Source: Luteimonas sp. ANT-B3E (GTDB lineage: Bacteria; Pseudomonadota; Gammaproteobacteria; Xanthomonadales; Xanthomonadaceae). From it: a stretch of DNA of 50,758 nt. The position numbers and the translations under genes were made by a program. The notes beneath the pieces are model-generated. The model made no database searches, was not told where the DNA came from, and worked only from the letters and a program-made list of their open reading frames with translations. This document shows positions 18,758-30,327 of this stretch, one piece after another. How positions within the stretch are numbered: the first letter of the stretch is position 1; every line of letters starts with the position of its first letter. The stretch spans positions 1-50,758 of the forward strand of contig LXQJ01000057.1 in NCBI GenBank assembly GCA_001683895.1, written 5' to 3'.

Positions 18758-19099
18758 TCAGGGTGACGACGCGGGAGTGGCGATCTCCTGCTGGATCACG
18801 TGGTCCTCGTTGGCCGTTACGACGATGCGATAGCGTGTCGACGGCGTCGCCGGGAAACGGAACCGCCCCCCGGCGTCGGCGGCCGCGCCTGCCAGGGCCG
18901 TCGCCGGCTCGTCGCGTGCGAACAGCTGCACCCATTCTCCGGGTGCCGCGTCGCCGTCGTCGTAGGTCACGGCGCCCGATACCGAGTCCGCGGTCGTCTC
19001 GACCGCCACGCGCAGGCCGTGGGCCAGGGCAGTGCCGCTGCACGCGGCCAGCAGCAGCGCAGCGCAGGTCCAGTGGCGGGAGATCCGGATCGCGGTCAT
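18758..19099 (-). CDS. small exported protein with carboxypeptidase-regulatory-like beta domain
   Basis: The 113-residue product has a signal peptide (about 1-26, ending GTALAHG). One small beta-sandwich-like domain follows, with GAVTYDDGDAAPGEWVQLFA and DAGGRFRFPATPSTRYRIVV, the pattern of carboxypeptidase-regulatory/transthyretin-like domains. These are common beside nickel/cobalt and TonB-receptor genes. It overlaps the stop of the DUF4198 gene as ATGA and is the last gene of the metal-uptake-like unit. A periplasmic location is inferred. Confidence 0.7.
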   Translation of the reverse strand: MTAIRISRHWTCAALLLAACSGTALAHGLRVAVETTADSVSGAVTYDDGDAAPGEWVQLFARDEPATALAGAAADAGGRFRFPATPSTRYRIVVTANEDHVIQQEIATPASSP

Positions 19100-19803
19100 G
19101 GGACGTCGAACCCGAGCGAGTACTCGTACGACAGCTCGGTGTAGCGCGGTTCGCCGGTGACCTGCAGGCGTCGCCCCGCCCAGATGCGGTTGTGGCCCGC
19201 CACCGGCACGAAGCTGGCGATCCCCTCCGCATCGGTGGTGGCATCGCGGGTATCTTCGCCGCGGCCGATATGGATCCCCTGTGCAGGGACGCCATCGATG
19301 CGGACCTGCACGCGCATCTGCGCACCGGCCGCCGGCGTCTCTGCGCTGACCGGCGTCACCTCGAAGGCCTGTCCGACCGGGGTGCTGACGACGTCGCTAC
19401 CCCAGCGCACGACGGTCTTGTGGAACTTCTGCGCGTTGGTGGCCGTGAGCGCGCCCGGCACCTCGTCCATCGGCGCCTTGATGCTGGGCCCGTCGCCGGT
19501 GCGGGTATGGATGCCGTTGTCGTAGCCGAACACGATGAGGTCGGCGTCGCCGTCGACGCTGATCCGCGCGTCGTCGTCGGTGCCGGTCCGGGTGACGGCG
19601 ACGTCGGCGCCGGTCGCGTCAAGCGCGCGCAGCGAGGCGATGCGGCGCGCGTCGTAGGGTGTCAGGGCACCGGCGTGGCCCCCGAAGTACACGTCGTAGG
19701 CCCGGGGTGCGTCGCTGCGGGCCTGCAGCCAGATGGTGTGCGCGTATGCGCCGGGCGCGAATGCGACGGCCAGCAGGCCGAGCAGCAGCGGTGTGGTTTT
19801 CAT
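19096..19803 (-). CDS. DUF4198 family periplasmic protein
   Basis: The 235-residue product has a signal peptide (1-21, ending AYAHT), and mature residues begin with the HTIWLQ typical of DUF4198. Later blocks are VYFGGHAG, GEDTRDATTDAEGIASF and HNRIWAGRR. DUF4198 proteins are extracytoplasmic beta-rich proteins, repeatedly found beside nickel/cobalt or siderophore uptake genes. Their exact role is unproven. The start at 19803 follows AAGGAG closely on the minus strand. The gene lies 44 bases after the TonB receptor gene and is coupled to the next gene by an ATGA overlap. Confidence 0.82.
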   Translation of the reverse strand: MKTTPLLLGLLAVAFAPGAYAHTIWLQARSDAPRAYDVYFGGHAGALTPYDARRIASLRALDATGADVAVTRTGTDDDARISVDGDADLIVFGYDNGIHTRTGDGPSIKAPMDEVPGALTATNAQKFHKTVVRWGSDVVSTPVGQAFEVTPVSAETPAAGAQMRVQVRIDGVPAQGIHIGRGEDTRDATTDAEGIASFVPVAGHNRIWAGRRLQVTGEPRYTELSYEYSLGFDVP

Positions 19804-19847
19804 GGCGTGGAACTCCTTGTAGCGGGGGATGGGGGGCATGGTGGGCA

Positions 19848-22022
19848 TCAGAAGCCGACCTGGACGCCGACGCGCACGAAGCGCGGCGCACCCGGCGTCA
19901 GCAGCTGCTCGCCGAACGACAGCGAGGTGGCGGTGGCGTAGACGCGGTCGGAGATGTTGTCGATGTTGAGGTACAGCCGCGTCGGCACCCGGGTGGGCAG
20001 CTGCCACGATGCGCCGACATCGAGCGTGTCGTAGCTGTCGCTGCGACGGGTGTTGGCGGCATCGAGCCAGGTGCGGCCGACATGGCGGTACGTCGCATCC
20101 AGACGCAGTGCGTCGACCGGGCGCCAGGCGACGTTGACGGTCCCGGTGTGCTCCGGCACGCCGGTGACCACGTTGCCGAGCAGGGCGGGGTTGCGGTTCT
20201 GCGTGATCTCGGAGTCGGCGTAGCCATAGACGCCGCCGAGCTCCACGGCCGGTGTCACCTGCCAGCGAGCCGAGGCCTCGATGCCGGTGCGCCGGGTGGC
20301 GCCGAAGTTCTCGAACACGCCCGGCGATACGGTGCGGATTTCCTCGCTGGAGTTGATGCGGTAGGCGACCACGTCGAGCGAGACGTCGTCGAACGGGGTG
20401 AGCAGGACCCCCAGCTCGACCTGTCGCAGCTCGTTGGGGTCGAGCGACTGCGCGCCGGGTGCGTACTTGGTGAACCCGCCCGGCAGGCCGAATCCCTCCG
20501 CATAGCTTCCGCGCAGCTGCAGCCACGGCGCCAGCTGTGACCTGGCGCCGAGCTTCGGGCTGACGTTGTCGAGCGTCGCGAGCGTGTCGCAGGGATCGCT
20601 GCCGGCCTCGGGACCGAGGCGACGGCATGCCCCGTCGAAACGGTCGTAACGCGCGCCGAGCGACAGGTCCAGCAGCCGGTGCGCGCGCCATGTCGATTCG
20701 ACGAACGCCGACACGCTTTCTATCTCGGTCTCACGATCGTTGAGCGCCGCGCCAACACGGCGCCGGTTGTCGAGGCCATCGAAGAACTGGAATTCGGTGC
20801 GCTCGTTGAAGGCCTCCACGCCCGCAACGAAGTCCAGCGGCCGGCCCGCCAGCAGCGAACGTCCGTTGAGGCTGGTGCCGGCGCCGACGACGTGGCGGTC
20901 GTAGGTTTCCTCACGCTGCAGGAAGCGCGTCGCCGCCACCGGCCGGGTGAAGTAGCGGGTGAAGTCCTGCCGCGTGCCGTAGGCGAAGGTCAACAGGCGC
21001 AGCTCCGGTGCGACGGTGATGTTGAGATCGGCGCGCAGGGTGCGGAAATCCTTGAACGCCGCGTCGTTCTGGGTGCGCGGGTCGATGCCATAGGGATCGA
21101 CGTCGAACTGCGCCCGCGTGACGCGGGCGGCGCCGTCGGCCTCGGCGTCGTGCACGCGCGCGGACAGCGCGAGGTCGACGCGATCACTCAGGCCGATGCC
21201 GTAGCGCATGGACGCGGTGCGGCGATCCGTTTGCGACTGCCTGCGGAAACTGTCGGTATGGAACAGCTGGCTGGCAACGTTGAGCTGCTGGCGGTCGCCG
21301 ATCGGCACGCCGAGCGCGGCCTGCAGGTCGACCGTCCCATAGTCGCCCACACTGCCGTCGAACTCGGCGTAGTCACCCGACTTGCGCGTCTGGAACGCCA
21401 CCAGCCCGCCGCGGTTGAAGTTGCCGTACAGCGCCGACACCGGACCGCGGTACACGGTGAGGTCCTCGATCTCCAGCGGCACCAGCACCTGCACGTCGAC
21501 GTAGCCGTCGGCATGCGAGTTGGCCTCGTTGAGCGGAATGCCGTCGAGAACGACGCCAAGGTCGCCGCCGTGGCCGCCGGCACCAAAGCCGCGGATCACC
21601 GTCGACGATGCCACCGCGCCATAGCCGATGCTGCGGACGGTCATGCCGGGCACGTTGCGGAACAGCGCGTCGATGTCGCTGACGCGGTCTTCCGCGATGG
21701 CCGCTCCGGTCACCCTGGTGGTGGAGAAAGCGTTGTCGCGCACGTCGAGCGCCTGGCCCTTGACCAGGATCGTGTCGAGGGTCACCGCGACGGGGAGTGC
21801 CGGCTCTGGGACGTCGCCCGCAGGGGCGGAAACCGGCGGGGCGGCTGCCGTGGAGGGCCGAACGGCGGAAGGCGATTGCTGCGCGTGGACATGCGTGGAT
21901 GTCACCAGCAGGGCAGCGATCGCCAGTGCGAGCAGCGACGGGGCAGGGTGCGGCCCGGCGCGCGGTGTGCTAGGCGACAGCCCGGTGGGGCGGAGTGTGT
22001 GTGGAAGCGGGGATGGAGGCAT
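19848..22022 (-). CDS. TonB-dependent outer-membrane receptor
   Basis: The 724-residue product has a signal peptide (about 1-48, ending THVHAQQ) and a Pro/Ala-rich spacer. A plug domain (about 75-190) contains VPGMTVRSIGYGAVASSTVI and VYRGPVSALYGNFNRGGLV. A beta-barrel continues to a terminal Phe (FVRVGVQVGF), as needed for outer-membrane insertion. The ligand cannot be read directly. The flanking His-rich and DUF4198 genes point to a metal ion or metal complex. The ATG at 22020-22022 was chosen because it gives a complete signal peptide. The gap to the upstream His-rich gene is 265 bases, so a separate promoter is possible. Confidence 0.9.
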   Translation of the reverse strand: MPPSPLPHTLRPTGLSPSTPRAGPHPAPSLLALAIAALLVTSTHVHAQQSPSAVRPSTAAAPPVSAPAGDVPEPALPVAVTLDTILVKGQALDVRDNAFSTTRVTGAAIAEDRVSDIDALFRNVPGMTVRSIGYGAVASSTVIRGFGAGGHGGDLGVVLDGIPLNEANSHADGYVDVQVLVPLEIEDLTVYRGPVSALYGNFNRGGLVAFQTRKSGDYAEFDGSVGDYGTVDLQAALGVPIGDRQQLNVASQLFHTDSFRRQSQTDRRTASMRYGIGLSDRVDLALSARVHDAEADGAARVTRAQFDVDPYGIDPRTQNDAAFKDFRTLRADLNITVAPELRLLTFAYGTRQDFTRYFTRPVAATRFLQREETYDRHVVGAGTSLNGRSLLAGRPLDFVAGVEAFNERTEFQFFDGLDNRRRVGAALNDRETEIESVSAFVESTWRAHRLLDLSLGARYDRFDGACRRLGPEAGSDPCDTLATLDNVSPKLGARSQLAPWLQLRGSYAEGFGLPGGFTKYAPGAQSLDPNELRQVELGVLLTPFDDVSLDVVAYRINSSEEIRTVSPGVFENFGATRRTGIEASARWQVTPAVELGGVYGYADSEITQNRNPALLGNVVTGVPEHTGTVNVAWRPVDALRLDATYRHVGRTWLDAANTRRSDSYDTLDVGASWQLPTRVPTRLYLNIDNISDRVYATATSLSFGEQLLTPGAPRFVRVGVQVGF

Positions 22023-22287
22023 GGGATGTGTCCGGAAGATGAGTGGCGCGCGCGGGGGCGCAACGGAGCGGCCGCACTGGCGGCGCTGGCACGGGCATCG
22101 AATGCCACGCGCCAGCGCCGGCCGTGGGCGCTTGCTGGATGAGCGAACCGCGACCGGTGTCCAGCCGCCGGTGACGCGCGGCCGCTGCGTCGGAGCGACG
22201 CGGACTGGCAGGGCGTGGCGGTTGCGTGGCGCCGAGCGACGCCGCCGTCGCCGGCACGCGTGCCGGGCGGCGGACAGTCCGCTGCGG

Positions 22288-23175
22288 TCAGGGCAGGAAG
22301 CGGCTGCCGGAACGCCGCGGCGGGCGGCGTGGCGCGCCCGCAGTGGGCCGCGCATGGCCCTGGGCGACGACGGCGAACAGTGCCGCCCGCCCTCGCACGC
22401 CCACGACGCTGCAGTCGCCCGGCATCAGCGACCAGCAGTGGTCGAGCCCGTTGGTGCCCGCGCGCAGCGACAGGTTGTCGCGCTGGCCGTCGCCGACAAG
22501 GTAGACCACGTCGTCCGCCGGCCCGCGGTGGTGGTGCTGGCCGATGTCCGCGTGCGAATGCGGCGCGGGCTGCGCCTGCGGGGCATCCGTCGCGTGCGCG
22601 TTGGCGGCGACGGTGGCAGGCGCCGTGGTGGCGACATCGGGGCGCTCGTCGGCAGGATGATGACGCCCGTCGCCGCCGCTGGCCAATGGATGCGGATGCG
22701 GGTGTGGATGCGCATGGGAACGCGGCGCGGCGCTCGGCTCATCATGGGAGTAATGGCGGTGCACGGCGGCGCCGTAGTGCGGATGCAGGTGGCCGCGCGC
22801 GGCGGTCTCCAACAGCGACGACTGCGCATTGGGGAGCGCGTCGTCGTGGCGGTCAGTCTCGATGGCGCCGGCGGGCGGTCCACCGGCAAGCCGGGTGGTG
22901 GCCGCTGACGCGAGAGTGACCATGGACGATGACGCTGCACCACGGCGCATGCTGTCAGTAGCCACGCGGAGTGCGTCATCCGGGGATGTTGGCACGTGCG
23001 TCCCGCCGTTCGAGGTGTGTGCCACGTGGTAGTGCGCCGGCCCGAACACCTGCGAGACCGCGCTGAGGATGCCCTGCATCGGCAGCAGCGCCAGCGCTGC
23101 GACCAGCATCCAGCCGCCCATCCGCGCGACGTTCGCCTTCGCTCCGACCCGGGCCCCGCGCGCGGCATATGTCAT
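22288..23175 (-). CDS. His-rich membrane-anchored or exported protein, putative metal-binding
   Basis: The 295-residue product has one hydrophobic segment (about 21-40). A long extracytoplasmic region rich in His includes HLHPHYGAAVHRHYSHDE (about 129-146), HAHPHPHPHP (154-163), DGRHHPADE and HADIGQHHHRG. Two Cys (about 247 and 255) lie near the C-terminus in HCWSLMPGDC. A region like this would bind Zn, Ni, Co or Cu. The layout loosely resembles DUF2946 proteins found beside TonB copper receptors, but I cannot confirm the family. It is the first gene of the unit leading to the TonB receptor. The start is uncertain: 23175 is used, and upstream in-frame ATGs exist at 23223 and 23247. Confidence 0.65.
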   Translation of the reverse strand: MTYAARGARVGAKANVARMGGWMLVAALALLPMQGILSAVSQVFGPAHYHVAHTSNGGTHVPTSPDDALRVATDSMRRGAASSSMVTLASAATTRLAGGPPAGAIETDRHDDALPNAQSSLLETAARGHLHPHYGAAVHRHYSHDEPSAAPRSHAHPHPHPHPLASGGDGRHHPADERPDVATTAPATVAANAHATDAPQAQPAPHSHADIGQHHHRGPADDVVYLVGDGQRDNLSLRAGTNGLDHCWSLMPGDCSVVGVRGRAALFAVVAQGHARPTAGAPRRPPRRSGSRFLP

Positions 23176-23355
23176 CGCGGAAGCGCCTCGCCGGCGTGCT
23201 GGCGCAACAGGAGGGTGTGACATCGCGCGCAGCGGCTCATGCGGCAACTACGCCGGAACCCGCTCGCGCGGATGCGGCCCTCGATGGCGGCTGCGTGCCG
23301 CCTGTGTCTCCGCAGGGTCGGCCGGGCGCCGGCTGCAGCGATCGGGACGGGTGCC

Positions 23356-26241
<2,886 letters not shown>

Positions 26242-26359
26242 GGCGGGCATCCGGAGTGGGCGGGCAGGGGATACGCCGCGGTGTCGCGACGTCGGTCGGG
26301 AGTGCCGATGCGGCGCATCCATCGGGACGCCGCCGCTGCGGTGCTGCATGACGCGCCCC

Positions 26360-26545
26360 TCTGTCCTTCTGCCTGAGAGTTTGGACACCCGCGTCGCGCG
26401 GATGTCGTGCCCCTTCGGCGCCGGCCTGAGGCCGATCTCTCCAGAGTGTTGCCGCACGCGACGGTCTGGGGCCTGAGCGATTACGGGCGTTGCGCCTTCG
26501 GCAGCGATGGACCCTCAGGTGCCATCGCTTCTCCCGCCACGTGCG
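26360..26545 (-). ncRNA. tandem glycine riboswitch upstream of gcvP
   Basis: On the minus strand two aptamer-like units follow one another. The second ends with AAACTCTCAGGC, AGAAGGACAGAGG (26358-26382), the diagnostic 3' segment of glycine aptamers. The first has the matching CGCTCAGGC (26471-26479). Both have GCCGAAGG cores (near 26410-26416 and 26492-26500) and GGAGA-type 5' segments. It lies about 120 bases before the gcvP start, and glycine binding is known to switch such genes on. Boundaries are approximate. Confidence 0.92.
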
Positions 26546-26550
26546 CCGCG

Positions 26551-26556
26551 AGTATA
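26551..26556 (-). promoter_or_regulatory. -10 box for the glycine riboswitch/gcvP transcript
   Basis: TATACT on the minus strand stands just upstream of the first aptamer, at the distance expected for transcription starting at the riboswitch. No clear -35 hexamer is visible. Confidence 0.55.
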
Positions 26557-26712
26557 GCCCGGACCGCCGGGGCGCCGGAGCGATTGCGTACCATGGCGCG
26601 CCTCCCGGTCCAGCCTCCCGATGCCCTCGCCGAGCCCCCTCCTTGAACGCTGCATTGCGTGGCGCTGTCACATTGCCATGCGACATCCGCTGCGCGCTCC
26701 GGCCCCGACCCG

Positions 26713-27963
26713 ATGATGCTGGTGGTCGCACCTTCGACACGACGGCTGGCGCTGCTGTTGGGCGGGCTGGCGATGTTCGGGCCGTTCTCGATCGACACCA
26801 TCTTCCCTGCGTTCCCGGCGATGGGTGCGAGCCTCGGCGCCGACAAGCTGGCGATGCAGCAGACCATCAGCGTCTATCTCATCGCGTACGCGCTGATGAG
26901 CCTGGTGCATGGACCGCTGTCGGACGTCATCGGACGCCGGCGCGTGATCCTTGGCGGCCTGGCCGTGTTCACGCTGGCGTCGGTGGGCTGCGCGCTGTCT
27001 CCCGACCTGCCGACCATGCTGGCGTTCCGCGCGCTGCAGGGGCTGTCGGCGGGCGTCGGGCTGATCGTGGGCCGCGCGGTGATCCGCGACGTGCTGCACG
27101 GCGACGACGCGCAGCGGCTGATGAGCCAGGTGTCGATGATCTTCGGCATCGCGCCGGCGATCGCGCCGATCATCGGCGGCTGGATCCTCGGCTGGACCGC
27201 GTGGACCGGGATCTACTGGTTCCTGGTCGCGTTCTCGCTGGCGTTGATCGCCGCGACCTACTGGCTGCTGCCGGAGACCTTGCCGCCGGCGGCGCGGCGG
27301 CCGCTGGTGCCGCGTGCGCTCGCACGCGATTACGTCGCGATCTTCGTCAACCCGCGTTTCCAGCGGCTCGCGGCGGCGGGTGCGTTCAACTTCGCCGCCC
27401 TGTTCCTGTACATCGCCTCGGCGCCGGCGTTCGTGCTCGACCTGCTGCGGCTGAACGAGCGCCAGTTCGCGTGGTTCTTCGTGCCGATGATCGGCGGCAT
27501 GATGCTGGGCGCGTTCGTGTCCGGGCGCGCGGCGGGCAGGCTGAGCGGACGGCGGCAGGTCGACATCGGTTTCGCGTGCTGCGGCGTGGCGGCGATCGCC
27601 AACATCGCCTACGGCTCCTTGGCGTCGTCGCTGTCGCTGCCATGGGCAGTGCTCCCGGCCACGCTGACCGCGTTCGGCGTTGCGCTGACGTTCCCGATCC
27701 TGACCCTGGCGATCCTGGACATGTACCCGGCGCAGCGCGGGTCGGCGTCGTCACTGCAGGCGTTCACCAGCCTGGTCGTCAACGCGCTGGTCGCCGGGCT
27801 GCTCTCGCCGCTGGTCAGCCATAGCGCGGTGCTGCTGGCGACCCTGGCCGCGTGCTTCACGCTCGCCGGCTGGCTGTTCTGGCGCTGGCAGATGCGTCGC
27901 GAGGCGCCGCCGCCGTTGGACGTGCCCGTCCGCGCGTTGCCGGAACCGTCGGACCACGTCTAG
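26713..27963 (+). CDS. Bcr/CflA-type MFS drug efflux transporter
   Basis: The 416-residue, 12-helix MFS protein has FGPFSIDTIFPAFPAMGASL in the first helix and loop, the family start signature, and the MFS loop GPLSDVIGRRRVILGG. Helix 5 carries GIAPAIAPIIGGWIL. These are features of the Bcr/CflA proton-driven drug exporter group. The ATG pair at 26713/26716 begins the usual N-terminus; the frame is open upstream but without conserved sequence. The gene diverges from the gcvP riboswitch. Its last 107 bases are antisense to the 3' end of the M2 peptidase gene. Confidence 0.88.
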   Translation: MMLVVAPSTRRLALLLGGLAMFGPFSIDTIFPAFPAMGASLGADKLAMQQTISVYLIAYALMSLVHGPLSDVIGRRRVILGGLAVFTLASVGCALSPDLPTMLAFRALQGLSAGVGLIVGRAVIRDVLHGDDAQRLMSQVSMIFGIAPAIAPIIGGWILGWTAWTGIYWFLVAFSLALIAATYWLLPETLPPAARRPLVPRALARDYVAIFVNPRFQRLAAAGAFNFAALFLYIASAPAFVLDLLRLNERQFAWFFVPMIGGMMLGAFVSGRAAGRLSGRRQVDIGFACCGVAAIANIAYGSLASSLSLPWAVLPATLTAFGVALTFPILTLAILDMYPAQRGSASSLQAFTSLVVNALVAGLLSPLVSHSAVLLATLAACFTLAGWLFWRWQMRREAPPPLDVPVRALPEPSDHV

Positions 27964-30085
27964 GCCGCATGGCACGCAGCCCCGGCGACCCGTCGCCTGG
28001 CCCGCCTTGCGAAGCCGCGCCGGTGGACGCCGGGCGCGGCCACCACGCGCTCGTCAGCCGCGCGTCGGCGTGCCGGCGGGCGTTGCGGGGGGTCGTGGGC
28101 GCGGCCGGTGGGGCTGGTGGGGCTAGTGCAGCGGCCGACATCGCGGGCGCCTGCCAGCCGCAGCTGCGGCCTTCGTTCTGTTGCACCAGCCACTCCTGCA
28201 GCGGCGCGAAGTACTCCAGCACCGCCGCGCCGTCCATCGACTCGCCGCCTGTCAGCTCGCGCATCGTCTGCTGCCACGGCTGGCTGTTGCCTTTCGACAG
28301 CATTGCCTGGAACTTCTCGCCGGCCGCCTTGTTGCCGTGGAAGTTGCACGCATACAGCGGGCCGGGGTGCCCGGCGGCGTCGCACAGCGCCTTGTAGAAC
28401 TGGAACTGCAGCACGTGCGATAGGAAGTAGCGCGTGTACGGCGTATTGCCCGGCACGTGGTACTTGGCGCCGGCGTCGAAGAACTCCTCGCCGCGCGCGG
28501 TGACCGGCGCGACGCCCTGGTAGCGCGCCTTCAGGTCCCACCACGCGGCGTTGTAGTTGGCCTGGGTGATCGAGCCGTCGAACACGCCCCAGCGCCAACG
28601 GTCGATCATCAGCCCGAACGGCATGAACGCGACCTTGGCCAGCGCCATGCGCATCTGCGAGTTGATCAGCGCCTCGTTGGACACCTGCTGTTCGCCGACG
28701 AGCCCGATGGACTGCAGGTATTCCGGGGTCAGCGACAGCACGATGGTGTCGCCGATGGCCTCATGGAAGCCGTCGTGCGCGCCGGTCTGGAACAGCGGCG
28801 GCTTGTCGTTGTAGGCCAGGTAGTAATACACGTGGCCGAGCTCGTGGTAGATGGTGGTGAAGTCTTCCTCATTGGGCTTGATGCACATCTTGGTGCGCAC
28901 GTCGCCGCGCATGTCCATGTCCCACGCGCTGGCGTGGCAGACCACGTCGCGGTCGCGCGGCTTGATGAACTGCGTTTTCTGCCAGTAGCTTTCGGGCAGC
29001 TCGGGCATGCCCAGCGAGACATAGAATTCCTCGGCGCGCTCGGTCATGGCGCGCGCGGTGGCCAGCTCGGCCTCGCGCGCCACCTCGACACGGCGGTCGG
29101 TGTCGATCAGCGTGTTCTGGCGCACCATCAGCTCGTTGAGCCCGGCCTGCGCCTGGCGCTCCAGCGCGCCGGTGATATCGAGGCTGCCAGCGCCCTGGTA
29201 GGGCTCCAGCACGTCCCAGAGGTTGCCCCAGTCCTGCTGCCACATGTTGCCCATCAGGTGCGCGGGCAACAGCCCGTTGACGGAACCGCGGCCGGGATAG
29301 CGCGCCTCCAGCCGCGTGCGCGTATAGCAGTGCAGCTGCTCGTACAGCGGCTTGACCTGGCCCCAGAGACGGTCAGTCTCCGCAGCGATCTGCGCCGGTG
29401 GCATGTCGTAGCCGGCGCGCCAGATTTCGCCGGCATCGGCAAACCCGAGGTCGCGCGCGCCTTCGTTGATCAGCGAGACAAAGCTGGTGTAGTTGCCGCG
29501 GATCGGCTGCGCGATGGTGTGCCATCCGCGCCAGGCGTCGAGCTGGGCGTCGTAGTCACGGCTGGAGCGCAGCACGTCCTCCAGCTGCCCCAGCTGCCGG
29601 CAGCTGCGCGCGTCGCCCTCACCGGTGCAGTACTCGCCGGCGCCGTACGCGCCCTCCATGCGCGCAGCGATCCGGGTCAGCTCGGCCAGTTTCGCCGGGT
29701 CCTTGGGCGGCGGCATCGAAGTACCCAGCTTCAGCAGTGTGATCGCACGCGCGGTCTCCGGCGACATCTCCTGGCCTTCGAAGCGGCGGGCCTGCTCGAT
29801 CCAGCGGTTGAGCTGCGCCAGGTAGCGCTCGTTGCCCTTGGCGGCCAGCAGCTGGCTGTCGTCATTGATGTAGGTCGACGACAGCCACTGGGCGGCGGTG
29901 AGCTCGGGATACATCGCCATGAGCTCGGCGTTGACGCGGACAATGAACTCGTCGGCCGTCTCGCGATCCAGGTCGGCCTGCGACAGTCCCCCGCCGGCCC
30001 CGGCTTCGGTGGGCATGCGCTCGCACGCGGTGATGCTGAGCACGCCGGCGACGGCGAGGGCGAGCAGGGCATGGCGAGTGGTCAC
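27857..30085 (-). CDS. M2 family peptidyl-dipeptidase A (ACE-like) lipoprotein with unusual C-terminal extension
   Basis: The zinc metallopeptidase has TTIYHELGHVYYYLAYNDKP with the HELGH zinc site and DGFHEAIGD with the third ligand, as in angiotensin-converting-enzyme-like enzymes. These remove C-terminal dipeptides in the periplasm. The N-terminus is a lipoprotein signal (hydrophobic core then SITAC). A GTG at 30085 is chosen because AGGA lies about eight bases upstream; an ATG at 30115 is in frame. The expected end is near EGRSCGWQ, but the frame continues for about 95 Pro/Ala/Arg-rich residues. This tail overlaps the Bcr/CflA gene by 107 bases, so a lost stop codon or a late frameshift is suspected. 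Confidence 0.9.
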   Translation of the reverse strand: MTTRHALLALAVAGVLSITACERMPTEAGAGGGLSQADLDRETADEFIVRVNAELMAMYPELTAAQWLSSTYINDDSQLLAAKGNERYLAQLNRWIEQARRFEGQEMSPETARAITLLKLGTSMPPPKDPAKLAELTRIAARMEGAYGAGEYCTGEGDARSCRQLGQLEDVLRSSRDYDAQLDAWRGWHTIAQPIRGNYTSFVSLINEGARDLGFADAGEIWRAGYDMPPAQIAAETDRLWGQVKPLYEQLHCYTRTRLEARYPGRGSVNGLLPAHLMGNMWQQDWGNLWDVLEPYQGAGSLDITGALERQAQAGLNELMVRQNTLIDTDRRVEVAREAELATARAMTERAEEFYVSLGMPELPESYWQKTQFIKPRDRDVVCHASAWDMDMRGDVRTKMCIKPNEEDFTTIYHELGHVYYYLAYNDKPPLFQTGAHDGFHEAIGDTIVLSLTPEYLQSIGLVGEQQVSNEALINSQMRMALAKVAFMPFGLMIDRWRWGVFDGSITQANYNAAWWDLKARYQGVAPVTARGEEFFDAGAKYHVPGNTPYTRYFLSHVLQFQFYKALCDAAGHPGPLYACNFHGNKAAGEKFQAMLSKGNSQPWQQTMRELTGGESMDGAAVLEYFAPLQEWLVQQNEGRSCGWQAPAMSAAALAPPAPPAAPTTPRNARRHADARLTSAWWPRPASTGAASQGGPGDGSPGLRAMRPRRGPTVPATRGRARPTAAAPRDASASARTASRRA

Positions 30086-30229
30086 GGCGGAGATCCTGGG
30101 TGTGTGGAAGCGCATCCGGCAGGCTAGAGCGGCGGTCCGATGGCCGCAAGTGCGCCTCGGCCCTTCTCGCTTCCCGTACGAGCCTGGCAGCAATGCCCTG
30201 TGCAGGCGTCGCTCAACCCTGGAACTCAC

Positions 30230-30248
30230 CAAGAACCGGATGTTCTTG
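30230..30248. repeat. inverted repeat between the M2 peptidase and HEACH-protein genes
   Basis: CAAGAAC (30230-30236) and GTTCTTG (30242-30248) form a 7-base inverted repeat with a 5-base spacer. It lies in the 212-base gap upstream of the M2 gene. The position suits an operator or weak hairpin. No T-run follows, and no regulator is assigned. Confidence 0.45.
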
Positions 30249-30327
30249 ACTTTCGGCGGTTGCGTGCGCGACAGAGCCGGAAGAGCTTCGTGCCTTGTGC
30301 AGAGAAGCCCCTTCCAGCCCTGGTTGA

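Noticed and set aside
22528-22828. The His-codon-rich stretch (GTG/ATG-type repeats) as a CRISPR-like array
   Set aside because: The repeats are codon-level and irregular, with no constant repeat-spacer spacing, and lie inside a coding frame.
23286-23302. GGCGGC/GCCGCC hairpin after gcvP as a terminator
   Set aside because: A 6-base all-GC stem is expected by chance here and there is no U-tract.
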